Source of the DNA: Nodularia sp. NIES-3585
Lineage (GTDB): Bacteria; Cyanobacteriota; Cyanobacteriia; Cyanobacteriales; Nostocaceae
Direction of reading: 5' to 3'
Assembly (NCBI RefSeq): GCF_002218065.1
Contig: NZ_BDUB01000001.1
Coordinates: forward strand, 5,055,118 to 5,119,117
DNA length: 64,000 bases
Under the pieces are notes generated by a model, which did no database searches, was not told the origin of the DNA, and saw only the letters and a list, made by a program, of their open reading frames with translations. Below, piece by piece: positions 1 to 7,504 of this stretch (its first letter is position 1; each line of letters starts with the position of its first letter). The translations under genes and the position numbers were made by a program.

Positions 1-2
1 CA

Positions 3-809
3 TTTTGGAGTCCAGCAATGATTCCCACAAAAGGTTTCATCCATGTTGATATTGACCCAGAAGTACCAGGAGTTGCTTATCCATCTGCTGAAACATTTGC
101 TATCCAATCTGATATTAAACTTTTTCTCCAAGCTCTACTCAAGCAGTTTCCAGAAAGAATCCATCATTTCTCACAGAGCAAATTGCCTCATCCTGAACGC
201 GGAGTTACTCAACTCAAGGCAGACAGCCCAGTACGCCCCGAATTACTATTGAATGCTATCCAACGGATCATCGTTGAAGGTAGCAAGGCATTGGTGATGG
301 CAGAGTCAGGTAACTGCTTGGCTTGGGGAAATCATCTCCTGCATTTTGACACACCTGGCCGCTATCGAGTTAGCACCGGATTTGGCTCTATGGGTCATTT
401 CGTTACAGGCGTTGTTGGTGCTGGATTGGTACACCATGATAAGGCCGTGGCTTTGGTTGGTGATGGTGCCATGCTGATGAACAGTGAAGTTAGCACCGCG
501 GTAAAACATCAGATTCCTGCCGTTTGGATTGTCCTCAACGATGGCGGATATAACATGTGCAAGCAAGGAATGGCATTGCTAGGCTTCAAAGACATAGATG
601 CAGATATACCGCAAGCAAATTTCGTCCAGATTGCTCGTGGTATGGGAGCCGACGGTATTCGTGTAGAACAAGAGTCCGACATTGAAGCAGCGTTAGAAAA
701 AGCAATGGCTTCACCCGTTCCTTTTGTGATTGATGTGATCATCGATGGCAAGCAACCTGCACCTATTGGGGGTCGTGTTAAAAGTTTAATGTCACAAGGC
801 GCTAAGTAA
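3..809 (+). CDS. Thiamine-diphosphate-dependent carboligase (acetolactate synthase-like), 5'-truncated by the window edge
   Basis: The frame stays open to base 3, upstream of the first ATG at 18, so only the C-terminal part of a larger protein is present. It covers the end of the central domain (DIDPEVPG) and the whole PP-type cofactor domain. The ThDP/Mg motif is visible as GDGAMLMN followed about 26 residues later by LND. The family comprises acetolactate synthases, 2-oxoacid decarboxylases and carboligases such as ScyA of scytonemin synthesis. The catalytic Glu lies outside the window, so the substrate cannot be judged. The next gene starts 18 bp downstream on the same strand, which suggests an operon with the ketosynthase-III-like gene. 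A housekeeping acetolactate synthase is less likely, because no small subunit or ilvC follows. Confidence 0.85.
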   Translation, partial: FWSPAMIPTKGFIHVDIDPEVPGVAYPSAETFAIQSDIKLFLQALLKQFPERIHHFSQSKLPHPERGVTQLKADSPVRPELLLNAIQRIIVEGSKALVMAESGNCLAWGNHLLHFDTPGRYRVSTGFGSMGHFVTGVVGAGLVHHDKAVALVGDGAMLMNSEVSTAVKHQIPAVWIVLNDGGYNMCKQGMALLGFKDIDADIPQANFVQIARGMGADGIRVEQESDIEAALEKAMASPVPFVIDVIIDGKQPAPIGGRVKSLMSQGAK

Positions 810-827
810 TAATTAGGAGATTAAGTC

Positions 828-1961
828 ATGATTTATCAACCAGTAGGTATTCGCTCAATTGCAGTTAGCTTTCCCAGCATCATTCGCACAAATGATTATT
901 ACCGAGAAAATTCTCCTGAATTGATTACTGGGGCTGAGAAAAAAACTTTATCTAGGGTATTCTCTACCACTGACTCTTCTAACATGAATGAGTTTGACTT
1001 GGAGATGTTACCTTATATGTCCGATCCTTTTCGCGGTACTGTGGAGCGCAGGGTATTTGCTCCTGACGAGACATCGCTATCAATATCCTATAAAGCCGCC
1101 AAGGATGCTTTAGATGCAGCAAAGCTTTCTCCCCAAGACATTGACTTAATGCTCGTTGCTACAATCTTCCCTGAGCAAATCGTACCTGGTAACGCAGCTT
1201 TTCTGGCTGGTGAACTGGGATTACAAGGAGCAGCTTGGAATCTTGATTCTACTTGCTCCAATGCTATGGTTGCACTTCAGACTGCTGCTGCCTTGGTGCG
1301 TGCAGGAGAGTATCAGAATGTATTAGTGGTTATTTGCACTAACTACTCTAAGTTTACTGATGAGAATGATACTTTGTCGTTTTTATCAGGTGATGGAGCT
1401 GGAGCCTTTGTAGTTAGTTCCCTCAAAGCAAATCAGGGTGTTCTGGGAACCAAGATTATCAACACTGCCTCGACCTGCGGGACTTTTTATAACGAGTTCA
1501 CCACCGACTCCCAAGGCAACCCACGGATGTTTATCCGGGCAGCTAAAGGCACAGGGAAAGTATTGAGTGACACGTCAATACAACTTGTCCGTGAGTGTTG
1601 CTCTGGGGCGCTAGAGGCAGCTGGTGTCACCTTGGATGACATTAATCTGTTTGCCTTTAATACACCTACAGCTTGGTATTCCAAGGTTTGCGCCCGTGTT
1701 TTAGGCATAGACCATCAGCGTACCATTGACCTCCACGAACGCTACGCCAATATTGGCCCCATGCTTCCCCTGGCTAATCTGTACCACGGTGCAGAATTAG
1801 GCAGAATTCGGGAAAATGATTTGGTGTTACTTTACACGATTGGTTCTGTATCTAATGCAGGTGCAAGTGTCATGCGTTGGGGCGATGTGGCAATAGGGCC
1901 TACTCCTGCTCCCCCAGTCAGCACTCAAGGACAAGAAGAAAAAATTCCTAGTCTTTGCTAG
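828..1961 (+). CDS. 3-oxoacyl-ACP synthase III-like (KAS III / FabH superfamily) enzyme, non-canonical active site
   Basis: A 377-residue thiolase-fold protein. The nucleophile is Cys143 in STCSNAM, and the C-terminal half aligns with FabH. At the position of FabH His244 (motif HQAN) this protein has Asn278 (FNTPTAW), while the second catalytic Asn is kept as Asn308 (YANIG). Loss of the His makes ordinary decarboxylative condensation doubtful. Acyl transfer or another thioester reaction is an alternative. The ATG at 828 is supported by AGGAGA at 815-820, and the 18-bp spacing to the carboligase indicates co-transcription. The C-terminal tail after about residue 355 (proline-rich, ending in Cys) is beyond the family core. 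The family is certain; the reaction is unknown. Confidence 0.85.
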   Translation: MIYQPVGIRSIAVSFPSIIRTNDYYRENSPELITGAEKKTLSRVFSTTDSSNMNEFDLEMLPYMSDPFRGTVERRVFAPDETSLSISYKAAKDALDAAKLSPQDIDLMLVATIFPEQIVPGNAAFLAGELGLQGAAWNLDSTCSNAMVALQTAAALVRAGEYQNVLVVICTNYSKFTDENDTLSFLSGDGAGAFVVSSLKANQGVLGTKIINTASTCGTFYNEFTTDSQGNPRMFIRAAKGTGKVLSDTSIQLVRECCSGALEAAGVTLDDINLFAFNTPTAWYSKVCARVLGIDHQRTIDLHERYANIGPMLPLANLYHGAELGRIRENDLVLLYTIGSVSNAGASVMRWGDVAIGPTPAPPVSTQGQEEKIPSLC

Positions 1962-1978
1962 TACTTAGGGATTTCCCA

Positions 1979-2036
1979 GGAATAAAATCCCCAATTTGTC
2001 GGGTGGGTGAGGACGATAGTCCGTAACCCACCACTA
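1979..2036. repeat. 58-bp dispersed repeat (copy 1) with GTGGGT/ACCCAC hairpin
   Basis: Nearly identical to 49261-49318. Both copies contain a short inverted repeat (GTGGGT ... ACCCAC) around the shared core GAGGACGATAGTCCGTA. The element lies just after the KAS-III-like stop codon and before aroH. It may act as a hairpin between the two genes, but only its repetition is directly visible. Confidence 0.6.
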
Positions 2037-2103
2037 TCCCTTCAATTTATGAAAATTTATCTGGTGGAATTTGAGTATCTTAAGTTATTTAGGAGAGTAT
2101 GAC

Positions 2104-2520
2104 ATGGAGTGGAAAGTGCGGGCAATTCGTGGAGCTACGACTGTTTCGGAAAACTCTGTAGTAGCGATTCGGGATGCAGTTCATGAGCTTTTAGATGTAT
2201 TGGAAGCAAATAATCAGTTAGATCCCGAAGAGATTGTTAGTGTAACTTTTTCTGCGACTCGTGATTTAGATGTAATTTTTCCGGCGGCGATCGCTAGAGA
2301 ACGTCCTGACTGGAACAATGTACCTTTACTAGATGTACAACAAATGTATGTCGAGGGTAGTTTGCCTCGTTGCATTCGGCTGTTGCTTCATTTGAATACA
2401 AAAAAACCCCAAAGTAAAATTTACCATACCTATTTACGCCAAGCCAAAAACTTAAGACCTGATTTGAGCTTATCCGCAATGCCTCTAGTCTCAACGCCAG
2501 TACTTCAATCATTGCGGTAA
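2104..2520 (+). CDS. aroH: Chorismate mutase, AroH type
   Basis: A 138-residue monofunctional chorismate mutase converting chorismate to prephenate, the entry to tyrosine and phenylalanine. The N-terminus VRAIRGATTV, the central FSATRDLD...FPAA stretch, RCIR and HTYL...LRPDLSL match Bacillus AroH. I chose the ATG at 2104 because AGGAGAG sits at 2091-2097; an upstream TTG at 2071 has no such site. At the position of Bacillus Glu78 (QEMDV) this protein has Gln (QQMYV), while the Arg90 and Tyr108 equivalents are kept. From memory, the Gln may be common in cyanobacterial AroH, so it is not proof of inactivity. It lies 143 bp behind the ketosynthase-like gene on the same strand and may supply aromatic precursors to it. 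Confidence 0.85.
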   Translation: MEWKVRAIRGATTVSENSVVAIRDAVHELLDVLEANNQLDPEEIVSVTFSATRDLDVIFPAAIARERPDWNNVPLLDVQQMYVEGSLPRCIRLLLHLNTKKPQSKIYHTYLRQAKNLRPDLSLSAMPLVSTPVLQSLR

Positions 2521-2762
2521 CACTTGCTCACCAAACGCTAAATTCTGATCAAGTTATCGATGGGAATAATTTTCAAGTAGCTCTGGAGGATGTTGATAAA
2601 GTGGCAATTTTAACATACATCTTGTACGAATTACTTAACAGCTTGGATCTATACCCAGATTTAACGATCTGCTTTGTGCCTACCATGCCGGAACGCCTCA
2701 CAGTTAATATGTCTACCCTACGGGTTCTGCCTTGCAGTATGCGTGAGCTTTTAAAATTATAG
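2463..2762 (+). pseudogene. Orphan open frame overlapping the aroH end, probable gene remnant
   Basis: A 99-codon open stretch without an ATG start runs from just after a TGA at 2460 to the TAG at 2760-2762. It overlaps the aroH 3' end in another frame. The part beyond aroH reads like real protein (DKVAILTYILYELLNS, then FVPTMPERLTVN). I do not recognise the family. The missing start suggests the 3' remnant of a gene broken by deletion, or a coupled reading frame using a rare start. Confidence 0.3.
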
Positions 2763-2993
2763 CGTTGCTGAATCAAAGTATGAAATGCCCAAATTACCTT
2801 TCTTTTTCTTCGTACCTTTGCGCCTTTGCGCCTAACGCACTTCGTGCTAAAGCTTACAGCACGCTACGCGAACGCTAGAGCCTCCGGCACACTTCGTGAA
2901 CGCTGATGCGTGAGACAGATCCATATTCTCAATCAGCAACGGCAAAATATTTGTGCAAGAACTTTAATCTAAAATCTTGAACTATATCAGCAA
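2763..2993. other. Non-coding spacer with dispersed GC-rich repeat fragments
   Basis: The stretch contains runs such as CTTTGCGCCTTTGCGCC and GCTACGCGAACGCTAGAGC. Similar runs recur around 7330-7390, 8290-8330 and 9280-9310. These are short palindromic repeat fragments of the kind common between Nostoc genes. I see no promoter I would defend for the tyrosinase downstream. Confidence 0.4.
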
Positions 2994-4319
2994 ATGAAGA
3001 TGACTAGACTTTTACGCAAAAGTTTTACAACAGTAGCTATTAGTATAACTACTGCACTAAGTATATTTAATACTCCAGCATTCGCTCATAATGGAGAACA
3101 TCACGAACAGCCTGATCCTGTTGAGCCTACTCCAGTCGAACCGATAGATGTCAATACTAAACTTGACATTAGAAAAAATGTTCTTGACCTTAATTCAGCA
3201 GAAAAGTCAGCATTTGTCGATGCTTTATACACGTTGAAAAATACTACTCTTGAAGGTAGTACTATCAGCATTTATGATCAATTTGTCGCCCAGCACGTAG
3301 CGTCAATGGGCATGATGATGATGGATGCAGTAGGCATAGGCGCTGGTCATGATGCTGCTCACCATCATGATGCATTTCTGCCTTGGCATCGTGAATACAT
3401 ACACCGATTTGAAAAAACCTTGCAATCAGTCAATCCCAACATAACTTTGCCCTATTGGGATTGGACAGATCCTGAAGCGATTGATTTTATATTTCAGCCT
3501 GACTTTTTAGGAACAAATGGCTCAGGCGTAATACTTCCTACACCTGGAGGTGGAACCTTTGAAGGAGGCCCAATTCAGACGGGTAATTTCTCAGAAGCTA
3601 GTGGATGGGTTTTAAACCCAAATTTGCATATTGATCCAATTACAAAACAAACATCTCAAGGCACTTCACTGATTCGCTTTCTCAAACTACCGCCTATAGA
3701 TCAATATCCCATCCCTCAAGCTGCTGTAAATCAACTCTTGGCTCACGATAACTATTCCGATTTTCGCCTCGACTTAGAAGGCTTTGCTTTCGATCAGCTG
3801 GGAAATCCCGTATTCACCAACCATAACTATATTCATGGATTAGTTGGTGGAGCAGGCTTTGATTTTAGCACAAACCCCCCAACTCCAGTTCCCATAGGAA
3901 CTATGAGTGGCGTTTTGAGTTCTCCCTATGATCCAGTATTCTGGTTGCTTCATACCAATGTGGATCGTCTTTGGGCAGAATGGCAAGACAATGGGCATTC
4001 AGGTAGTGCTTTTTACCCTGCATCGGGTCAACCCTATGGACACAACCTGAATGATCGTATGTGGCCTTGGGATGGGGGACAGACAACTCCAGGGATGATC
4101 GGACCTGGAGATGTAGTATCTTTGTTACCACTATTTTCATCTGATGATCTTGTCACACCTAAAGACACTCTGAATTTTCGTAAATATGGCTACACCTATG
4201 ATACCCTCGTTTCTTCGGTTCCAGAACCAACTTGTCTATGGGGTGTATTAGCTTTAGGTATTTTGGGTACAGCTGTTCCAGGGAAACAGAAACGATTAGG
4301 GAGCAACGGGAAAATCTGA
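2994..4319 (+). CDS. Secreted tyrosinase (type-3 copper phenol oxidase) with PEP-CTERM-like C-terminus
   Basis: A 441-residue binuclear copper oxidase of the tyrosinase/polyphenol oxidase family, which hydroxylates or oxidises phenols to quinones. Candidate CuA ligands are His101, the His123-125 cluster and His132 (FLPWHREY). CuB ligands are His277 and His281 (NHNYIHG) and His320 (DPVFWLLH). A signal peptide ends near residue 31 (PAFA/HNG). The C-terminus has VPEPTCLWG, a hydrophobic stretch and basic residues, which resembles a PEP-CTERM sorting signal and implies export and surface processing. No strong ribosome site precedes the ATG at 2994; an ATG at 3000 is also possible. The gene lies downstream of the carboligase, KAS-III-like and aroH genes and may act on their phenolic product. 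The family is certain; the substrate is inferred. Confidence 0.92.
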   Translation: MKMTRLLRKSFTTVAISITTALSIFNTPAFAHNGEHHEQPDPVEPTPVEPIDVNTKLDIRKNVLDLNSAEKSAFVDALYTLKNTTLEGSTISIYDQFVAQHVASMGMMMMDAVGIGAGHDAAHHHDAFLPWHREYIHRFEKTLQSVNPNITLPYWDWTDPEAIDFIFQPDFLGTNGSGVILPTPGGGTFEGGPIQTGNFSEASGWVLNPNLHIDPITKQTSQGTSLIRFLKLPPIDQYPIPQAAVNQLLAHDNYSDFRLDLEGFAFDQLGNPVFTNHNYIHGLVGGAGFDFSTNPPTPVPIGTMSGVLSSPYDPVFWLLHTNVDRLWAEWQDNGHSGSAFYPASGQPYGHNLNDRMWPWDGGQTTPGMIGPGDVVSLLPLFSSDDLVTPKDTLNFRKYGYTYDTLVSSVPEPTCLWGVLALGILGTAVPGKQKRLGSNGKI

Positions 4320-4505
4320 GGTCTCAAATCCGGGTCGTAGATAGCCTATTTCAGGATGCGATCGCTACGCCCCCAGGCCTCGCCACTAAAATATGTGGTT
4401 TTGTTGATGATTGAGCTATGTAATTAATCATTAAAAACCAATCTCACAAAATTACTTTGGTCTCAAAGGATTATTACATACTCTGTATATAGGCTTTCTT
4501 GAATA

Positions 4506-5447
4506 ATGGCTTTAAAAAACTTTTTAACGGGTTCTCTGTGGTCAGCATTGAGCGTATTCTTCATAGTTGATGCAGTTCAAGCAGCAACTATATATGGACA
4601 AGCCAAGTCACTCGGTGATGGATATATACGTTCTTTTGTCGAAGTTTCTCAAGATGGCCAACCTTTAGAAATTGGCGTAGCTTTGAATAAAGGTGCATTG
4701 TCTTTACCTACTGGTAATTACCCTGTAATTCAAACTCAGCTAGACATACCGTCTGAGGCTGGGGCCACGCCATTCCAACAAATTCAAGTAGATTACAGTC
4801 CAGGTTCAGCACCAGGATTTCCAGAGGTCTTTGCCGTACCCCGTTTCAGACTGGATTTTTTCCTAATTGATTCTCAAGAACGTGCTTTAATCTGCCCAAA
4901 TCCCGACACAACTGGTCCAATACCGCTCTGTGTCGGTGATGAAGCATTGCAGGCACTGAAGACCCCTGTAACTGGTGCTGTCCCTGATGGCTTTTTCCCG
5001 GATGGTATTGCAGAACCAAACTATGGAGCGCGTTTTTCTGACCCTGAATTAGCTCTGCCGATATTACTAGGGGAGAAACAATTCACCGATGCCTATGGCT
5101 ATGGCTATTTTGATGGTAAACTCACATTTATCACCGCAGCTGCTACAAAAGCTTTTGTAGAATCACAAGCAACTGTTCAGACACCTTTAAAAACGCCTGT
5201 TTTTTATCCCAAGGATGGATACTATCCCACCACCTATGGCGTTTCTTATGATGCGACTACAGAAGAATACAGAATAGGACTTGGTACATTAGTATTTCGC
5301 TCCTCTAATGCTCAACCTGTACCGGAACTTTCTTCTATATGGGGTTTATTAACAATTGCTGCTTGGGGTGTAGTTTTTCACATGAGAAAGCAGCAGCAAA
5401 AAACAGTGATGAGTAACAAAATCATCGAAGATAGGATTAATTCGTAG
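4506..5447 (+). CDS. Secreted PEP-CTERM-like protein of unknown function
   Basis: A 313-residue protein with an N-terminal signal peptide (hydrophobic residues about 9-26, ending VQAA). The mature domain has no recognised enzymatic motif, and two Cys flank a short loop near residue 130. The C-terminus carries VPELSSIWG, a hydrophobic helix and then MRKQQQK. This looks like a variant PEP-CTERM signal (PEL in place of PEP), with about 14 extra residues after the basic patch. It follows the tyrosinase by 186 bp on the same strand and shares its sorting-signal design. A common surface location is likely, and a partner or cargo role is possible. Confidence 0.65.
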   Translation: MALKNFLTGSLWSALSVFFIVDAVQAATIYGQAKSLGDGYIRSFVEVSQDGQPLEIGVALNKGALSLPTGNYPVIQTQLDIPSEAGATPFQQIQVDYSPGSAPGFPEVFAVPRFRLDFFLIDSQERALICPNPDTTGPIPLCVGDEALQALKTPVTGAVPDGFFPDGIAEPNYGARFSDPELALPILLGEKQFTDAYGYGYFDGKLTFITAAATKAFVESQATVQTPLKTPVFYPKDGYYPTTYGVSYDATTEEYRIGLGTLVFRSSNAQPVPELSSIWGLLTIAAWGVVFHMRKQQQKTVMSNKIIEDRINS

Positions 5448-5457
5448 TAAGGATCAT

Positions 5458-5690
5458 TTGCCTAAAATATCAAATGTTCACTCACTTGACACTCCCCAAG
5501 ATAAATCGACGCGGATTCTTGGTTCAACGAAACCACTTAACCTAGACTCCTTGCGTCATCTAAACCAGAGGTGGGATTCTCCCCAAGCGTTAATTCGGGT
5601 ATGCCCTACCCTATTTGCATTAGTGCAAGTCCTGTTTGGTTTGAAACAAATTGTTTCAAAATGCTGATTCGTCTAGCCCCCATAAATCTT
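5458..5690 (-). pseudogene. Remnant of tnpB (IS200/IS605 or IS607 family) 3' end
   Basis: Read on the minus strand, one frame gives NRVGHTRINAWGE followed by a stop. This resembles the C-terminal tail of cyanobacterial TnpB proteins. After frame changes come pieces such as FVEPRIR and LSWGVSSE, again tail-like. Several stops and frameshifts show decay, and no tnpA or tnpB body is present. The sequence beyond the stop would correspond to the guide-RNA/right-end region of such an element. TnpB is an RNA-guided nuclease encoded by these insertion sequences. Confidence 0.55.
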
Positions 5691-5872
5691 TTACCTACTG
5701 CTAGGAGGAAACTAGAATAATGCAGTAGAACCGCATAGATTCAATTATCAAGGTATGGCTAACGCCAAGCTAGCGCTAACAGGCTTTGTCTTTCGACAGC
5801 TAGGTTTTTTAAGTGGTTGATTACCTTTCCACTACTATTAGTATAGCAGCACCTTAGGACATTAATGAATTA

Positions 5873-5899
5873 AAAGCCGTCGTTCTACGACGGGGCTTT
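5873..5899. repeat. Strong hairpin, possible insertion-sequence end
   Basis: A stem formed by AAAGCC-GTCGT and ACGAC-GGGGCTTT encloses a 3-4 nt loop. Hairpins of this form (CCGTCGT/ACGACGG) are frequent at IS200/IS605-type ends in cyanobacteria. It lies about 200 bp from the tnpB remnant and may mark the other side of the same dead element. A factor-independent terminator is the alternative. Confidence 0.4.
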
Positions 5900-6096
5900 A
5901 AACCCAATCTTTCGGTAAAGCTACCTTCGCCATTTATTTGGAGCCAATAAATTGCCCCGCACCTAAGTTTTTCAACGCGTCTTAGGCTATACAAGGGTTT
6001 TAGCCTCCAAATTAGATGATTTAGAGGCGCGCCAGCTTAAATCATCCCGATAACTAAAAAGTTATGAACTTTAACATTTCTTGAGGAGACTATTCA
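5900..6096. other. Spacer before the SDR gene
   Basis: No gene is visible. The spacer ends with TTGAGGAGA at about 6082-6090, a good ribosome binding site for the ATG at 6097. The rest may still belong to the decayed mobile element. Confidence 0.4.
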
Positions 6097-6726
6097 ATGA
6101 AGCTGATAATTTTTGGAGCTACAGGTAGTACGGGTCAGTGTCTCGTGGAACAAGCACTAAATCAGGGTTATGAGGTAACAGCGTTTGTTCGTAATCCTTC
6201 AGTAATCAAAACTCAACATCGTCATCTTTCAGTTGTCAAAGGAGATGTAATTAATCAGGAACAGGTAGAGATAGCCATGGCAGGAAAGGAAGCTGTACTA
6301 TCTGCTTTAGGTGTCAAAATTGGCACTCCACCCGGAACTATCCGTTCTGAAGGCACAAAAAATATTATTACTGCGATGAAAAAATTTAATATCAAGCGTT
6401 TCATTTGCGTGACATCAGTAGGAGTTGGTGATAGTAAACCACGTTCAGGCTTTTTGGGAAATGTGTTGTTTCCACTTTTTTTTAAAGAACGCTTCGCTGA
6501 TGTAGAAAAGCAAGAACAATTAATTCAACAAAGTGGACTTGACTGGACTATCATTCGTCCTAGTCGTCTAACTGACGGACCTAAAACTGGTTCTTACAAA
6601 TCTGGTTTGCTACTATCTGTAGGATTCAGATCAACTATTTCACGAGCAGATGTTGCTGCATTTATGCTTCGGCAATTAACCGATAACACATATTTGCACA
6701 AAGCTCCAGTAGCTACTTACGTTTGA
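6097..6726 (+). CDS. NAD(P)-binding atypical short-chain dehydrogenase (NmrA / BVR-B-like)
   Basis: A 209-residue Rossmann-fold protein. The nucleotide-binding motif GATGSTG is at residues 8-14, followed by the atypical-SDR pattern of VKGDV, a central CVTSVGVG and WTIIRPSRLTDGP. Relatives include flavin/biliverdin-IX-beta reductases and NmrA-like redox sensors. The catalytic YxxxK of classical SDRs is absent, as usual in this subgroup. AGGAGA precedes the ATG. It stands alone between repeat-rich spacers, so context does not reveal the substrate. Confidence 0.8.
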   Translation: MKLIIFGATGSTGQCLVEQALNQGYEVTAFVRNPSVIKTQHRHLSVVKGDVINQEQVEIAMAGKEAVLSALGVKIGTPPGTIRSEGTKNIITAMKKFNIKRFICVTSVGVGDSKPRSGFLGNVLFPLFFKERFADVEKQEQLIQQSGLDWTIIRPSRLTDGPKTGSYKSGLLLSVGFRSTISRADVAAFMLRQLTDNTYLHKAPVATYV

Positions 6727-6765
6727 GATCATCCCGCGATTCTAGAGCGTGTTTTAAACAGACAC

Positions 6766-6913
6766 GTAGTGGCGTGACAAGCTTAAAATAGTAGTGCATT
6801 AAACGTAGGTTGTGTTAAGCGCAGCGCAACCCAACGCTGCCAATGATGTTGGGTTTGGTTACGTCAACCCAACTACAATTTTTGGCATCATTTTAAGTTT
6901 GCCACGCCACTAC
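6766..6913. mobile_element. MITE-like element, family A copy 1
   Basis: About 148 bp bounded by inverted ends (GTAGTGGCGTGACAAGCTTA on the left, TAAGTTTGCCACGCCACTAC on the right). Internal inverted segments carry GTAGGTTG and CAACCC. A longer inverted copy is at 33240-33420 and a fragment at 30186-30232. No coding capacity; a non-autonomous element mobilised in trans is the likely explanation. Confidence 0.65.
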
Positions 6914-6937
6914 AATACTTAATTTTTTTCATAACAA

Positions 6938-7134
6938 GACTTACGCAAGAAATCTCTGAAACCCTCTTGACTTCTCCCAAGGGGAGACGCTACGCGGTAA
7001 GCGAAGCTATGCCGAAGGCTTTACGTGTCCTTTGTGTCCTTTGTGGTATGCGCTTCGCGTTAAGCGGAAGCTATGCCGTTGGCGAAGCCTCTCGAAGAGA
7101 AGGCTATACGTTTTTTCATAATTTTGCGTAAGTT
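6938..7134. mobile_element. MITE-like element, family C
   Basis: Inverted ends ACTTACGCAA on the left and TTGCGTAAGT on the right enclose about 200 bp rich in short palindromes (for example GCTTCGCGTTAAGCGGAAGC). No open frame of note. I saw no second full copy in the window, so the call rests on the inverted ends and composition. Confidence 0.45.
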
Positions 7135-7256
7135 CTACATAAATCAAACCGGATTCCTAAATATATATTCCTATTGAAAATGCTTTCGACTGCGGAAATG
7201 CTCTAAACATCATAAATTGAAAGGGGATTTGATAGCGATCGCTTGTCTCAAAGTGA

Positions 7257-7298
7257 GTTTTCAACCTACCCTTAATAACCCCTAATAGGGATTGAAAC
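7257..7298. CRISPR. Solitary CRISPR-like repeat, no array
   Basis: The segment ends CCTAATAGGGATTGAAAC, very like the 3' half of common Nostoc CRISPR repeats, and its left side TTTTCAACC mirrors a repeat end. No second copy with a 30-45-nt spacer occurs nearby, and no cas gene is in the window. It is either an orphan repeat or a coincidental match. Confidence 0.4.
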
Positions 7299-7504
7299 CA
7301 AACTTAATGTAACTCCCACACTTGCGTTCATCTTTGCGCCTAATCCACTTCGTGCTAAAGCCTGCGGCGCGTTACGTGTTAGCCGATACGATTCGCTGGT
7401 GCGTCTTGGCGTGAGAAAAAATTATTTTTTTATATTCCGAGCCAAAACAGAAGTGACACACCAGAAGGTAGACTGACTAATAGATAGCATTTGCAAGAAT
7501 AAAG
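7299..7504. other. Spacer upstream of pcyA
   Basis: It carries another fragment of the CTTTGCGCC/CACTTCGTGCTAAAGC repeat family at about 7332-7385 and an AT-rich stretch at 7415-7440. No defensible promoter or small gene was seen. Confidence 0.3.

Noticed and set aside
3-4319. Identification of the first genes as the scytonemin cluster
   Set aside because: A ThDP enzyme and a tyrosinase occur in both, but no scyB- or scyC-like gene is visible, and the KAS-III-like and aroH genes do not fit the known order. I describe it only as an analogous locus.
5458-5667. Plus-strand frame of 69 codons starting with TTG
   Set aside because: It runs antisense to the tnpB remnant and has no ribosome site; the minus-strand TnpB-like pieces explain the sequence better.
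7257-7298. A CRISPR array
   Set aside because: Only one repeat-like unit is present, with no second unit at spacer distance and no cas genes.
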